Positions 12,101-20,389 of a stretch of 64,000 bases of DNA are shown here, one piece after another. This DNA is from Microbacterium galbinum (GTDB taxonomy: Bacteria; Actinomycetota; Actinomycetes; Actinomycetales; Microbacteriaceae): the NCBI RefSeq assembly GCF_023101185.1, contig NZ_CP078077.1, positions 1 to 64,000 of the forward strand. Direction: 5' to 3'. The notes under the pieces were generated by a model. The model saw nothing but the letters and a program-made list of their open reading frames with translations. It ran no database searches and was not told the origin of the DNA. The position numbers and the translations under genes are program-made. Every line of letters starts with the position of its first letter. The first letter of the stretch is position 1.

Positions 12101-12512
12101 ATGCCTCGGTCGAGCGCAGCACGGGCACGCCGGCCTCGACGGCGTGGCGCTTGGCCTCGACCTTGTTGCCGGCCATCTCGAGCACGGCGGCGGGCGGACC
12201 GATGAACACGATGCCGTTGGCGGCGGCCTTCTCGGCCAGCTCCGGGTTCTCGGACAGGAAGCCGTAGCCGGGGTAGATCGCGTCGGCGCCGGACTCGAGC
12301 GCGACGCGGATGATCTCGTCGACGTTCAGGTACGCGCGCACCGGATGCCCACGCTCGCCGATCTCATAGGCCTCGTCCGCTTTGAGGCGGTGCACGGAGC
12401 CCCGATCCTCATGCGGGAAGACCGCGACGGTCCTGGCTCCGACTTCGTAGGCCGCGCGGAAGGCACGGATCGCGATCTCGCCGCGGTTGGCCACAAGGAT
12501 CTTCTGGAACAT
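9105..12512 (-). CDS. pyc: Pyruvate carboxylase
   Basis: A 1135-residue single-chain biotin enzyme that carboxylates pyruvate to oxaloacetate (anaplerosis). In order: biotin carboxylase with ATP-grasp (FQKILVANRGEIA, GGGGRGMR), pyruvate-carboxyltransferase (central, metal site in the VHLHTHDTPGG region) and a C-terminal biotinyl domain with EAMKM, biotinylated Lys about 1098. Full length for the family. The start is the ATG at 12512, with GAGG five bases upstream; an ATG two codons earlier is less well placed. It is divergent from parA. Confidence 0.96.
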   Translation of the reverse strand: MFQKILVANRGEIAIRAFRAAYEVGARTVAVFPHEDRGSVHRLKADEAYEIGERGHPVRAYLNVDEIIRVALESGADAIYPGYGFLSENPELAEKAAANGIVFIGPPAAVLEMAGNKVEAKRHAVEAGVPVLRSTEASADVEALVSQAADIGFPLFAKAVAGGGGRGMRRVESAAELAPALAEAMREADSAFGDPRMFLEQAVVRPRHIEVQILADKTGETVHLFERDCSVQRRHQKVVEIAPAPNLDDGIRTALHGYAVAFARSIGYENAGTVEFLLETAGERAGEVVFIEMNPRIQVEHTVTEEVTDVDLVQSQMRIASGQTLAELGLQQQNLQLRGAALQCRITTEDPTQGFRPDTGKITTYRSPGGAGIRLDGGTVHQGAQISPHFDSMLSKLTCRGRDFPAAVARARRALAEFRIRGVSTNIPFLQALLDDDAFVAGDLSTSFIDERPELLRGRVSKDRGTKILNWLVDVTVNKPNGAHPGAVDPRTKLPAIDLTAEPVPGSRQRLLELGPEGFAAELRAQSALAITETTFRDAHQSLLATRVRTKDLVAAAPYVARLTPGLLSVEAWGGATYDVALRFLGEDPWERLDKLRAELPNVAIQMLLRGRNTVGYTPYPTAVTDAFVAEAAASGVDIFRIFDALNDVEQMRPAIAAVRRTGTAVAEVALCYTGDLLNPAEDLYTLDYYLGLAEKIVDAGAHIIAIKDMAGLLRPAAAAKLVSALRERFDLPVHLHTHDTPGGQLATLLAASAAGVDAVDAASAPLSGTTSQPSLSALVAALAHTDRDSGIDLAGVSDLEPYWEAVRHQYAPFESGLPGPTGRVYHHEIPGGQLSNLRQQAKALGLADDFELIEDMYAAADRILGRVPKVTPSSKVVGDLALHLAAVKADPADFEANPEKYDVPDSVVGFMAGELGDLPGGWPEPFRSKVLAGRTVRVGLTDLTADDESALAGDSATRRARLNTLLFPAPMQEFSQMRELFGDLSVLDTSDYLYGLVAGQEHLVEIDRGVQLYVGLEAIGDADDRGIRTVMTTLNGQLRPVFVRDRAITVDAHDVEKADTSVPGQVAAPFSGVVTLKAEIGATVRAGEPVASIEAMKMEAAITAPVDGVVERHAISSTQQVDAGDLLVVIRPAH

Positions 12513-12592
12513 GCACACCTCTGGGAGCTCGATGTGCGCGTGGATGCACGCACATGGGGCGGGGCTGAGTGTCCCCCCAGACTAGGGCAAGG

Positions 12593-12598
12593 TAACGT
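12593..12598 (+). promoter_or_regulatory. -10 hexamer for parA
   Basis: TAACGT lies seven bases before the GTG start, in the 93-bp divergent gap with pyc. The GGAG between them could be a ribosome-binding site too close to work well, or part of a leaderless layout. A weaker TAGGGC lies about ten bases upstream. Confidence 0.35.
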
Positions 12599-12605
12599 GG
12601 AGTCC

Positions 12606-13418
12606 GTGCACGTACTCAGCGTCAGCTCTCTCAAGGGAGGCGTCGGCAAGACGACCGTGACCCTCGGCCTGGCCTCAGCGGCCTTCGCCCGGGGCGTCCG
12701 TACTCTCGTCGTCGACCTCGACCCGCAGTCCGATGTGTCCACCGGCATGGACATCCAGGTGGCAGGACGACTCAACATCGCCGATGTCCTGGCGAACCCG
12801 AAGGAGAAGGTCGTCCGCCAGGCGATCACCTCCAGCGGCTGGGCGAAGGTGCACCCCGGCACGATCGACGTGCTCATCGGCAGCCCGTCGGCGATCAACT
12901 TCGACGGCCCGCACCCCAGCGTGCGCGACGTGTGGAAGCTCGAAGAGGCCCTCGCGGCGGTCGAGGCCGACTACGACCTCGTTCTCATCGACTGCGCGCC
13001 GTCGCTCAACGCCCTCACGCGTACGGCCTGGGCCGCGAGCGACCGTGTGATGGTCGTCACCGAGCCCGGCCTGTTCTCGGTGGCCGCGGCCGACCGCGCC
13101 CTGCGCGCGATCGAAGAGATCCGCCGCGGACTCTCCCCCCGTCTGCAGCCGTTGGGCATCGTCGTGAACCGCGTGCGCCCGCAGTCGATCGAGCACCAGT
13201 TCCGCATCAAGGAACTGCGCGACATGTTCGGACCGCTCGTCCTCTCCCCCCAGCTCCCCGAGCGCACGTCGCTCCAGCAGGCGCAGGGCGCCGCCAAGCC
13301 GCTGCACATCTGGCCGGGCGACTCGGCGCAGGAACTCGCCGCCGACTTCGATCAGCTCCTCGATCGCATCATCCGCACGGGGCGCATCCCGGTCCCCGAG
13401 ACCGGACAGCAGGCGTAA
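12606..13418 (+). CDS. ParA-family ATPase
   Basis: A 270-residue deviant Walker ATPase: KGGVGKT at residues 10-16, DLDPQSDVSTGM (A') and VLIDCAPSLNALT (Walker B). It resembles the soj/ParA proteins that position chromosomes, plasmids or protein complexes by ATP-dependent surface gradients. No ParB gene is adjacent, so it is an orphan ParA acting with a partner elsewhere. GTG start; the next two genes on the same side run convergent to it, and a terminator separates them. Confidence 0.85.
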   Translation: MHVLSVSSLKGGVGKTTVTLGLASAAFARGVRTLVVDLDPQSDVSTGMDIQVAGRLNIADVLANPKEKVVRQAITSSGWAKVHPGTIDVLIGSPSAINFDGPHPSVRDVWKLEEALAAVEADYDLVLIDCAPSLNALTRTAWAASDRVMVVTEPGLFSVAAADRALRAIEEIRRGLSPRLQPLGIVVNRVRPQSIEHQFRIKELRDMFGPLVLSPQLPERTSLQQAQGAAKPLHIWPGDSAQELAADFDQLLDRIIRTGRIPVPETGQQA

Positions 13419-13436
13419 CGCCTCGCAGACATGAGA

Positions 13437-13465
13437 AACGGCCATCCTCGACGAGGGTGGCCGTT
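13437..13465. terminator. Hairpin terminator after parA
   Basis: A 12-bp stem (AACGGCCATCCT / AGGGTGGCCGTT, one T-G wobble) with a 5-base loop, followed by CTTGTG on the plus strand. It lies between convergent parA and the MerR gene and may serve both. Confidence 0.75.
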
Positions 13466-13488
13466 CTTGTGTCCGGTCGGACGGCGAG

Positions 13489-14034
13489 TCAGGCGGAGCG
13501 CTTCGAGCGGCGGCTGGCCAGCTCGTCGACGGGGTCCGGAGCCGTGGGGTCGAACTCCACCAGGGTGGACTCGACCTCGCGGAGCACCTTGCCCACGGCG
13601 ATGCCGAACACGCCCTGGCCGCGGCTGACGAGGTCGATGACCTCGTCGTTCGACGTGCAGAGGTACACCGAGGCTCCGTCGCTCATGAGCGTGGTGCCGG
13701 CGAGATCGCGGATGCCGGCGCGACGCAGTTCTTCGACCGCGGTGCGGATCTGCTGCAGCGAGATACCGGTGTCGAGAAGGCTCTTCACGAGCTTGAGCAC
13801 GAGGATGTCGCGGAAACCGTAGAGACGCTGCGAGCCCGACCCGCTGGCGCCGCGGACGGTCGGGACGACCAGTTCCGTGCGCGCCCAGTAGTCGAGCTGG
13901 CGGTAGGTGATGCCGGCGGCACGAGCGGCGACCGCTCCGCGGTATCCGACCTCGTCGTCCATCGCCGGGAGACCGTCGGTGAAGAGGAGTTCGGGCACGA
14001 ACCGCGGGTCGCCTGTGAGCTCATCCGCATTCAT
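13489..14034 (-). CDS. MerR-family regulator (Rv1830-like)
   Basis: A 181-residue protein with an N-terminal winged-helix MerR domain (VGYRGAVAARAAGITYRQLDYWARTELV...) and a helical linker ending in a C-terminal effector/dimer region. Third gene of a garA-ftsR-merR group in the same order as Rv1827-Rv1828-Rv1830 of M. tuberculosis. In that group these regulators act on cell division and central metabolism; the ligand is unknown. A 99-bp gap separates it from ftsR, so it may have its own promoter. Confidence 0.85.
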   Translation of the reverse strand: MNADELTGDPRFVPELLFTDGLPAMDDEVGYRGAVAARAAGITYRQLDYWARTELVVPTVRGASGSGSQRLYGFRDILVLKLVKSLLDTGISLQQIRTAVEELRRAGIRDLAGTTLMSDGASVYLCTSNDEVIDLVSRGQGVFGIAVGKVLREVESTLVEFDPTAPDPVDELASRRSKRSA

Positions 14035-14133
14035 TTCAAATCCTCCCTGGAACGGTTACCTCCACGCTAGAGCAGCACCCCCGGGGCGGCAACGACATCC
14101 GCGACACCGCGAAGGTGTGTCGCAATCAGTTCG

Positions 14134-14814
14134 TTACGAAAGGACGCGCGTGAGCGCTTCCTTGACGAAGAGCCCGCGGACCTCGTCGATCTTCGACGCC
14201 AGTTCCGGCGCCAATTCGCTCGCCTTGGCGCGCGATGCGGCGTCGGTCCGCCGCAGCAGCGCGGAGAGCGCGGACTCGATGAGAGCGACCTCGCGGTCCG
14301 CCCCCTGACGCAGTGCGCGCAGGTGCCGCGGCTCGATGCCGTGGCGGTCGAGGGCGACCAATCCGCGCAGCAGGGCGACCGTGGCTTCGGGGTATGTCTC
14401 CTGCGCGGTGATGACGCCGGTGCTGATCGCGTCGTTCAGCAGCTGAGGGCCCGCACCCGCCGCGGAGAGCAGCTCGGTACGGCGGTAGCGGCGCGGCGTC
14501 GGGGTGATCGACGGCGGAGGCGCGATGGCTGCGGACTCCGTGCTCGCCTCGTCCAGCTGCTCGCGGATCACGCTCAGCGGAAGGTAGTGATCGCGCTGGA
14601 GCGTGAGACCGAGACGCAGGCGCTCGATGTCGGCCTGCGAGAACTTGCGGTAGCCCGACTCCGTGCGCGAGGGGGTGACGATCCCCTGCACCTCGAGGAA
14701 CCGCAGCTTGCTGGAGGTGAGATCGGGGAAATCGGGCGTCAGACGTGCGAGGACCTGACCGATGCTCAGAAGACCCGCGGACGCAGATCGTTCGCGGGCC
14801 GGGGAAGCCGCCAT
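14134..14814 (-). CDS. ftsR: FtsR-like MerR-family regulator
   Basis: A 226-residue protein with a MerR winged-helix N-terminus (LLSIGQVLARLTPDFPDLTSSKLRFLEVQGIV, then SGYRKFSQADIERLRL) and a C-terminal helical domain. It matches the Rv1828/FtsR family, described in corynebacteria as an activator of ftsZ. The start codon overlaps the garA stop by one base, so translation is coupled to GarA. Confidence 0.85.
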   Translation of the reverse strand: MAASPARERSASAGLLSIGQVLARLTPDFPDLTSSKLRFLEVQGIVTPSRTESGYRKFSQADIERLRLGLTLQRDHYLPLSVIREQLDEASTESAAIAPPPSITPTPRRYRRTELLSAAGAGPQLLNDAISTGVITAQETYPEATVALLRGLVALDRHGIEPRHLRALRQGADREVALIESALSALLRRTDAASRAKASELAPELASKIDEVRGLFVKEALTRVLS

Positions 14815-15299
14815 CAGGCGTTGGCCGCTGCGCGGTCGACCGGAGAGGCGAAGAAGTTCAGCCGGAACTTGCCGACGCGCACCTCTGCTCCGTCGACCAG
14901 GGGGCTACGGTCGAACCGCTCGCCGTTGACGTACGTGCCGTTCAGCGACCGCTGATCGATGATCTCGAACGCCGCGCCGTTCCGAGTGACCTCGGCGTGC
15001 CGACGTGAGACCGTCACGTCGTCGAAGAAGATGTCGGCCTCGGGGTGACGCCCGATCGTGGTCACGTCGGTGTCGAGGAGGTAGCGTGCACCCGCCAGCG
15101 CGCCGGAGCGCACCAGCAGCAACGCGGATCCGGAGGGAAGCGCGGCGATCGCCGACTGCTCGACCTCGGTCAGTTCCACGCCGAAGGGAACGAACGACAG
15201 GTCGGAATCGTGCCCGAACGTCTGCGTCACGTCGTGCTTCTGCTCGCCGGATCGGTGAATCGCCGCTTCTGCGGCCGGTCGGCTCTCGCTGTCTGTCAC
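14814..15299 (-). CDS. garA: GarA/OdhI-type FHA-domain protein
   Basis: A 161-residue cytoplasmic protein. The N-terminal tail carries adjacent threonines (DVTQTFG, Thr25 and Thr27) where kinases of the PknB/G/L type phosphorylate GarA/OdhI. The FHA domain spans about 65-150 (TIGRHPEADIFFDDVTVSRRHA, RSLNGTYVNGE). The unphosphorylated form inhibits 2-oxoglutarate dehydrogenase, while phosphorylation makes the FHA domain bind its own tail. GTG start at 15299 after AGGAGGGC. The lpd gene 0.8 kb away makes the metabolic link plausible. Confidence 0.9.
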   Translation of the reverse strand: MTDSESRPAAEAAIHRSGEQKHDVTQTFGHDSDLSFVPFGVELTEVEQSAIAALPSGSALLLVRSGALAGARYLLDTDVTTIGRHPEADIFFDDVTVSRRHAEVTRNGAAFEIIDQRSLNGTYVNGERFDRSPLVDGAEVRVGKFRLNFFASPVDRAAANA

Positions 15300-15411
15300 T
15301 TTGCCCTCCTGATCGTCCAGACTATCGGATGCCGAGCCCCCCGCGGGAGCCGCATCCACAGTCGATTCCCACATTCAGGCATCGCACACCGGATATTCCT
15401 AGGGTGGTGGG

Positions 15412-16074
15412 GTGCAGACCACCATCATCCGGCGCTCGACCGCGCCCTTCGCTCTCGCCGCGGCCCTTCTCGCCGCCTTCCTCGTGCTCTTCGCGCCCCT
15501 GTCGGCTTCGGCGCATGACGACCTGATCTCCTCGTCTCCAGCGGCGGACTCGACGATTGATGTGCTCCCTTCGGAGATCGTCCTGACGTTCAGCGCTGAC
15601 CTGATCAGCGGCGGGAACGGAACTGAAGTGCGGGTTCTCGACGCGAACGAGAATCTCGTGTCCGACGGGGACCCCATCGTCGAAGGTGCGACCGTAACCC
15701 AGCCGTTGCTCGCCGAGGCTGCCTCCGGCCTGTACCGCGTGCAGTGGCGGGTGGTCTCCAGCGACGGGCATCCAACGGCGAAGGAGTTCACCTTCACGGT
15801 CACGAACAGCACCCTGCCGACCACCGAACCGACGCCCGCCCCTACTGAGTCGTCCTCCTCGTCGTTCGCCCCCGCCCCGACCGCAACGCCCACCGCGACG
15901 CCGACCCTCACGGCCGACGAACCCGCGGACACCGCATCCTCACCGGCCTGGATCTGGATCCTCGTCGTCCTCGGCATCCTGGTGATCGCCGCGGGGATCA
16001 CGCTCGCCGTCATCCTCTCCCGGCGTCGCCGGAGCGCCTCGCCGGCCGGTTCCGACGACTCCGCGGCGCGATAG
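15412..16074 (+). CDS. CopC-domain, membrane-anchored exported protein
   Basis: 220 residues: a signal peptide (about 1-34, ending LSASAHDD, so the mature N-terminus starts at the copper-ligand His), a CopC beta-sandwich (about 35-132, with SSDGHPTAKEFTFTV), a Thr/Pro/Ser-rich linker and a C-terminal transmembrane helix with a basic tail. CopC domains bind Cu(II) outside the membrane; a CopD partner is not adjacent. Start GTG at 15412, six bases after TAGGGT, suggesting a leaderless mRNA. Confidence 0.82.
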   Translation: MQTTIIRRSTAPFALAAALLAAFLVLFAPLSASAHDDLISSSPAADSTIDVLPSEIVLTFSADLISGGNGTEVRVLDANENLVSDGDPIVEGATVTQPLLAEAASGLYRVQWRVVSSDGHPTAKEFTFTVTNSTLPTTEPTPAPTESSSSSFAPAPTATPTATPTLTADEPADTASSPAWIWILVVLGILVIAAGITLAVILSRRRRSASPAGSDDSAAR

Positions 16075-16077
16075 GCT
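16072..16077 (+). promoter_or_regulatory. -10 hexamer for lpd overlapping the copC stop codon
   Basis: TAGGCT starts with the TAG stop of the CopC gene and ends six bases before the lpd ATG at 16084. The layout implies a leaderless lpd mRNA started inside the end of the upstream gene, although read-through from copC is also possible. Confidence 0.4.
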
Positions 16078-16083
16078 TAACGC

Positions 16084-17481
16084 ATGCCTCATTACGACGT
16101 CGTCATCCTCGGTGCAGGTCCTGGTGGATACGTCGCTGCGGTTCGCAGCGCGCAGCTCGGCCTGTCCACCGCCATCATCGAGGAGAAGTACTGGGGTGGT
16201 GTCTGCCTCAACGTCGGCTGCATCCCCTCCAAGGCCCTCCTGAAGAACGCGGAGATCGCCCACACCCTGAAGCACAAGGCCGACTTCTTCGGCATCTCGG
16301 GCGAGTTCTCGCTCGACTACGGCAAGGCGTTCGACCGCAGCCGTGTCGTGGCCGACGGCCGCGTCAAGGGCATCCACTTCCTGATGAAGAAGAACAAGGT
16401 CACCGAGTACGACGGCCGCGGCACGTTCACCGGCCCGAAGGCCATCTCGGTCGCCAAGTCCGACGGCACGACCGAAGAGGTCACCTTCGACAACGTCATC
16501 ATCGCGACCGGTTCGACGGTGCGCCTGCTCCCCGGCGTCACGCTCAGCGAGAACGTGGTCACCTACGAAGAGCAGATCATGAGCCGCGAGCTCCCCGAAT
16601 CGATCGTCATCGTCGGTGCCGGCGCGATCGGCATGGAGTTCGCCTACGTCATGACGAACTACGGCGTGAAGGTCACGATCATCGAGTTCCTCGACCGTGC
16701 CCTCCCCAACGAGGACGCCGACGTCTCGAAGGAGATCGCCAAGCAGTACAAGAACTACGGCGTCGACATCCTCACCTCGACCAAGGTCGAGACGGTCGTC
16801 GACAACGGTTCGTCCGTCACGGTCACCTACACCGGCAAGGACGGCCAGTCCGGCTCGATCGAGGCCTCGAAGGTGCTCATGTCGATCGGCTTCGCCCCGC
16901 GCGTCGAGGGCTTCGGCCTCGAGAAGACCGGTGTCGAGCTCACCGAGCGCGGCGCGATCGCGATCGACGACCACATGCGCACCAATGTCGAGGGCATCTA
17001 CGCCATCGGCGACGTGACCGCCAAGCTGCAGCTCGCCCACGTGGCCGAGGCCCAGGGTGTCGTCGCCGCCGAGACCATCGGCAACGCCGAGACCATGACC
17101 CTCGGCGACTACCGCATGATGCCGCGCGCGACGTTCTGCTCGCCGCAGGTGGCGTCGTTCGGCCTCACCGAGCAGCAGGCGAAGGACGAGGGGCGCGACA
17201 TCAAGGTCGTCAGCTTCCCGTTCATGGCCAACGGCAAGGCGCACGGCCTCGGTGAGCCGGTCGGCTTCGTCAAGCTCATCGCCGACGCCGAGCACCTCGA
17301 ACTCATCGGCGCCCACATGATCGGCCCCGACGTCTCGGAGCTGCTGCCCGAGCTGACGCTGGCCCAGAAGTGGGACCTCACCGCGCTCGAGCTGGCGCGC
17401 AACGTGCACACGCACCCGACGCTGTCGGAGGCACTGCAGGAGGGCTTCCACGGCCTCGCAGGACACATGATCAACTTCTGA
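16084..17481 (+). CDS. lpd: Dihydrolipoyl dehydrogenase (E3)
   Basis: A 465-residue flavoprotein that reoxidises dihydrolipoamide in pyruvate/2-oxoglutarate dehydrogenase and glycine cleavage complexes, giving NADH. It has an FAD-binding GAGPGGY at 10-16, the redox disulfide CLNVGC at 41-46, an NAD-binding [10 protein letters not shown], and the C-terminal [10 protein letters not shown] with catalytic His-Glu. Full length. It stands alone without E1/E2 genes. Confidence 0.96.
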   Translation: MPHYDVVILGAGPGGYVAAVRSAQLGLSTAIIEEKYWGGVCLNVGCIPSKALLKNAEIAHTLKHKADFFGISGEFSLDYGKAFDRSRVVADGRVKGIHFLMKKNKVTEYDGRGTFTGPKAISVAKSDGTTEEVTFDNVIIATGSTVRLLPGVTLSENVVTYEEQIMSRELPESIVIVGAGAIGMEFAYVMTNYGVKVTIIEFLDRALPNEDADVSKEIAKQYKNYGVDILTSTKVETVVDNGSSVTVTYTGKDGQSGSIEASKVLMSIGFAPRVEGFGLEKTGVELTERGAIAIDDHMRTNVEGIYAIGDVTAKLQLAHVAEAQGVVAAETIGNAETMTLGDYRMMPRATFCSPQVASFGLTEQQAKDEGRDIKVVSFPFMANGKAHGLGEPVGFVKLIADAEHLELIGAHMIGPDVSELLPELTLAQKWDLTALELARNVHTHPTLSEALQEGFHGLAGHMINF

Positions 17482-17510
17482 TCACCCGCGCGCCTCTCGA
17501 AGGCGCCGCC

Positions 17511-17551
17511 CACGAAGGCCCGGTCCGCGCTCGCGCGACCGGGCCTTCGTG
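17511..17551. terminator. Strong hairpin terminator after lpd
   Basis: A 15-bp perfect stem (CACGAAGGCCCGGTC / GACCGGGCCTTCGTG) around an 11-base loop, between convergent lpd and the methyltransferase gene. Confidence 0.85.
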
Positions 17552-17571
17552 CGTATGGCGGCCGTGCCTGC

Positions 17572-18288
17572 TCAGCCGAGCGGATGCTCCCACCGCAGTT
17601 CGAGCCGAGCCGGCAGCGCCGATCGCACGCGCCACCCCTCGGTGGTCACCGCGTCGAGCTCAGCCGCGGTGTAGGAGCGGCGGATGCTGCGCAGGCCGTC
17701 GATCCGGATGAACGAGTCCGCGAGGAGGTTCTTCGCGAACAGCGCCGTGCCCGCGGCGTAGAGCGCATAGGCGGCGCGTCCCCGCGCGATGTCCTGATGT
17801 GCGACGACGCCACCCGGCTCCACCAGCTTCTCGCTGTCGCGGAGGAGAGCCGTGAGTTCGGCGGAGTCGAGGTGGTGGAGCAGATGGTTCGAGACGACGA
17901 TATCGAACCGCTCTCCGGCATCCGCGAGCGTCGCGCTGTCTGCGCATCGGTACTCGACCCCGGCCGTGCCGTCATGGGCGCGCGCCCAGTCGATCGCCCG
18001 CTCGTCCGGGTCGAGCGCCGTGATCCGAGCCGACAGCCCCTCTCGTCGAAGGCGTCCCGCCAGATACCGGCAGAGGTCTCCCCCGCCCGCCCCGATGTCG
18101 AGGATGCGCACCTCGCCGCGTCGTGCGCGCGGTCGTACGTGCCGCCGATAGAGCAGCCCCGGTCGCGACACCAGCGCGTTGACGACCGCGAAGCGCCGAT
18201 ACGTGCGCTCGAGCATCCGCAGATCGGCTTCGGGGTCGTCCATGAGCTCTCGCAGGCCGACCGCCCGCTCCCGGAGGTCAGGCGCCAT
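17572..18288 (-). CDS. Class I SAM-dependent methyltransferase
   Basis: A 238-residue methyltransferase: SAM-binding motif I ILDIGAGGGDLCRYLA, acidic motif II TALDPDE, and the post-I region DIVVSNHLLHHLD. It overlaps the 3' end of the type III polyketide synthase gene by 11 bp, so it probably methylates that enzyme's phenolic or pyrone product. The substrate cannot be read from the sequence. Confidence 0.85.
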   Translation of the reverse strand: MAPDLRERAVGLRELMDDPEADLRMLERTYRRFAVVNALVSRPGLLYRRHVRPRARRGEVRILDIGAGGGDLCRYLAGRLRREGLSARITALDPDERAIDWARAHDGTAGVEYRCADSATLADAGERFDIVVSNHLLHHLDSAELTALLRDSEKLVEPGGVVAHQDIARGRAAYALYAAGTALFAKNLLADSFIRIDGLRSIRRSYTAAELDAVTTEGWRVRSALPARLELRWEHPLG

Positions 18289-19444
18289 GACCGCGCGGCG
18301 TCTCGACCGTCATCAGCGCGCTCTCCGCGGTGAGCCCCGGGCCGAAGGCCATCGCCGCGACACGATCTCCGCGCTGCGCGCCCTCCTCCTCGAGGATGCG
18401 CTTGAGCACGAACAGGATGGTGGCGCTCGACATGTTGCCGTTCTCGCGCAGCACGGCGCGCGCCGGGTGCAGCTGTGCGTCGCTCAGATGGAGACGCTCC
18501 TGGATCCGGTCGAGGATGCTGCGTCCCCCGGGATGGATCGCCCAGTGCGCGACCCGCTCGCCGATCGCGCCCTCCTCGAACGCGATCGACATGTCGTGCT
18601 CCCCGACGTACAGCGGGCGCAGCGCTCCGAGAATGGTCTCGCCGATGATCTGCGGCACAGCGGTCGAGAGGATCATCTCGAAGCCCTCGTCACCGATCGT
18701 CCAGGCCATGTCCTTCTCGCCCTCCGGCGCGATGGCCGTGTGGAAACGGTCGAGACTCAGCGCCGGCACCTCCGACGGCAGCTGGCGGGCCGTGACGATA
18801 CCGGCCGCCCCTCCGTCGGCGAACAGCGAGGTCGCGACGATCGTGTCGGGGTCTTCGGAAGACCGCAGATGCAGGGTGCAGAGCTCGACGCTCACGACGA
18901 GGACGACGGCATCCGGATCCGCCGAGCAGAACTGGCTCGCCGCGCGCAGGGCCGGCATGGCGGCGTAGCAGCCCATGAAACCGAAATGGAAGCGCTGCAC
19001 GCTGTCGGCCAGTCCGAGGGCGCGCACGATCTCGTACTCGGGTCCCGGGGCATGGAAGCCCGTGCACGAGACGGTGATCACGTGCGTCACATCGGATGCC
19101 TGAAGGTCGGGATCCTCCTCGATCGCCCGCTGCGCGACCTCCACGAACAGCCTCGTCGACTCGCGCACGTAGATGTCGTTGCGCGCCCGGGTGCCCGGCG
19201 CGAGCAACTGGCGCGTCGCCGGGGCGAAGAACACGGGCTCGTCCGTCTCGTGCAGCGGCGAGAACTCCTCGATCACGGTGTGTCGGGTGTCGATGCCGGA
19301 GCCGTCGAAGGATGCCGTGACGATCCGCTGCGCGAGCCGCCCGAGACCGGGCTGCTGCGCGAAGACGTCTCTCACCGCGTCCTGCGCGATGACGGTGTCG
19401 GGAACGATCGTCTGCAGCGAGCGCAGGACGGCGGGACGGCTCAT
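18278..19444 (-). CDS. Type III polyketide synthase (chalcone/stilbene synthase family)
   Basis: 388 residues with the catalytic Cys in VSCTGFHAPGPEY (about residue 127), the FMGCYAAMPALRAA segment, and a C-terminal His/Asn region (AIHPGGRSILD, ENGNMSSAT). Such enzymes extend a starter acyl-CoA with malonyl-CoA to give alkylresorcinols, pyrones or phloroglucinol-type products. With the overlapping methyltransferase it forms a compact two-gene pathway. ATG 19444 is chosen; a TTG four codons upstream is possible. Confidence 0.9.
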   Translation of the reverse strand: MSRPAVLRSLQTIVPDTVIAQDAVRDVFAQQPGLGRLAQRIVTASFDGSGIDTRHTVIEEFSPLHETDEPVFFAPATRQLLAPGTRARNDIYVRESTRLFVEVAQRAIEEDPDLQASDVTHVITVSCTGFHAPGPEYEIVRALGLADSVQRFHFGFMGCYAAMPALRAASQFCSADPDAVVLVVSVELCTLHLRSSEDPDTIVATSLFADGGAAGIVTARQLPSEVPALSLDRFHTAIAPEGEKDMAWTIGDEGFEMILSTAVPQIIGETILGALRPLYVGEHDMSIAFEEGAIGERVAHWAIHPGGRSILDRIQERLHLSDAQLHPARAVLRENGNMSSATILFVLKRILEEEGAQRGDRVAAMAFGPGLTAESALMTVETPRGHGA

Positions 19445-19514
19445 GGTGTCACTCAAGCACGCGGCCTGTTCCCGGGGGAAGGGGGTTGTGCCGTGTCGCG
19501 ACCTCTGCGAAGGC

Positions 19515-20129
19515 TCAGAAGCCGAGTGCGCGGGCGAGCTTCGATCCGGAAGAGGCGTCGCGCCCGCCGGCCGTGCGCACCGCGGCCTCGACCGCGGAGA
19601 AGAAAGCCTCGCGACCGTCGGCGTCCGCGGGCGCGGCCGGCCCCAGCTCCATCTCCCACTCGCGCCACGCGCGCTCGACCCCCTGGCGGAGGTCGGTGGC
19701 GCGGACCCGGTCGTCGACGAACTCGGCGATCACGCCGTCGGGTCCGGTGAGGAGATACGCGGTCCGGTCATTGCGGATGCGCGCCAGGGGCGTCAACGGG
19801 TCGGTGGCCCAACGAGCGACCGTGGCGGCGACGGCATCCGGGATTCCCTCGCCGTCTCCGAGCGGCCATCCCAGCTCGAGCCGGCCGTCGCCCTCGCGCG
19901 GACCCTTGACGTGCCAGCCCGCATCGGGACCGCCGGTGCGTCGACGCAGCGCCACTCCGGAGCGCGACAGCGCCCCGTCGGCCGTATCGAAGTACTGGGC
20001 GTCGAGGTCGCGGGACTCACCGTCCGTGACGGTGTCGACTCCGGGGATCGCGTCCCAGCGAGGGAGCGGCGTCGCATCGTCGACGTCGAACTTGCGCTCG
20101 ACCTCGACGGTGCGAGACGGCTCAGTCAT
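19515..20129 (-). CDS. CYTH-domain protein (triphosphate tunnel metalloenzyme family)
   Basis: 204 residues beginning with the signature VEVERKFDVDD. Charged strands follow (DAQYFDTADGAL, VALRRRTGG, WHVKGPREGDGR), as in the triphosphate tunnel. Family members hydrolyse inorganic triphosphate or thiamine triphosphate, or act as class IV adenylate cyclases; which applies here cannot be decided. Its start overlaps the end of the small gene upstream by 8 bp. Confidence 0.85.
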   Translation of the reverse strand: MTEPSRTVEVERKFDVDDATPLPRWDAIPGVDTVTDGESRDLDAQYFDTADGALSRSGVALRRRTGGPDAGWHVKGPREGDGRLELGWPLGDGEGIPDAVAATVARWATDPLTPLARIRNDRTAYLLTGPDGVIAEFVDDRVRATDLRQGVERAWREWEMELGPAAPADADGREAFFSAVEAAVRTAGGRDASSGSKLARALGF

Positions 20130-20334
20130 CGTTGGACGTGAGGTCCTCGAGGGACTCGTCGTACCAGTAGTCGATCTCGGTGGGGCCGTCGTCGGAGCCG
20201 GTGTTCTGCGGCTCGCCGCGACGGTTGTACACCACCTGCGTCTCGCTGTAGGGGACGATCAGCTTGTCGTCCGCGTCGCCGAGGGGAATGATCTGCCCGT
20301 CCAGCGGGCCGCCGTGAAGTCGTGCGAGTGCCAT
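20122..20334 (-). CDS. Small conserved actinobacterial protein of unknown function
   Basis: A 70-residue acidic protein starting MALARLHGGPLDGQIIPL, with a Trp/Tyr-rich end (IDYWYDESLED). The GGPLDGQ motif recurs in short uncharacterised proteins of actinobacteria. It is coupled by overlap to the CYTH gene. No function is assigned. Confidence 0.6.
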   Translation of the reverse strand: MALARLHGGPLDGQIIPLGDADDKLIVPYSETQVVYNRRGEPQNTGSDDGPTEIDYWYDESLEDLTSNDD

Positions 20335-20389
20335 GCCCTCACCCTATCGCCGCGCTCCGACCTTCGGGCGGAGAACCGGCGGGTCCGGG

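Noticed and set aside
9081..12605. Very long plus-strand open frame upstream of parA
   Set aside because: It is the antisense of pyruvate carboxylase; only the part from GTG 12606 codes for ParA.
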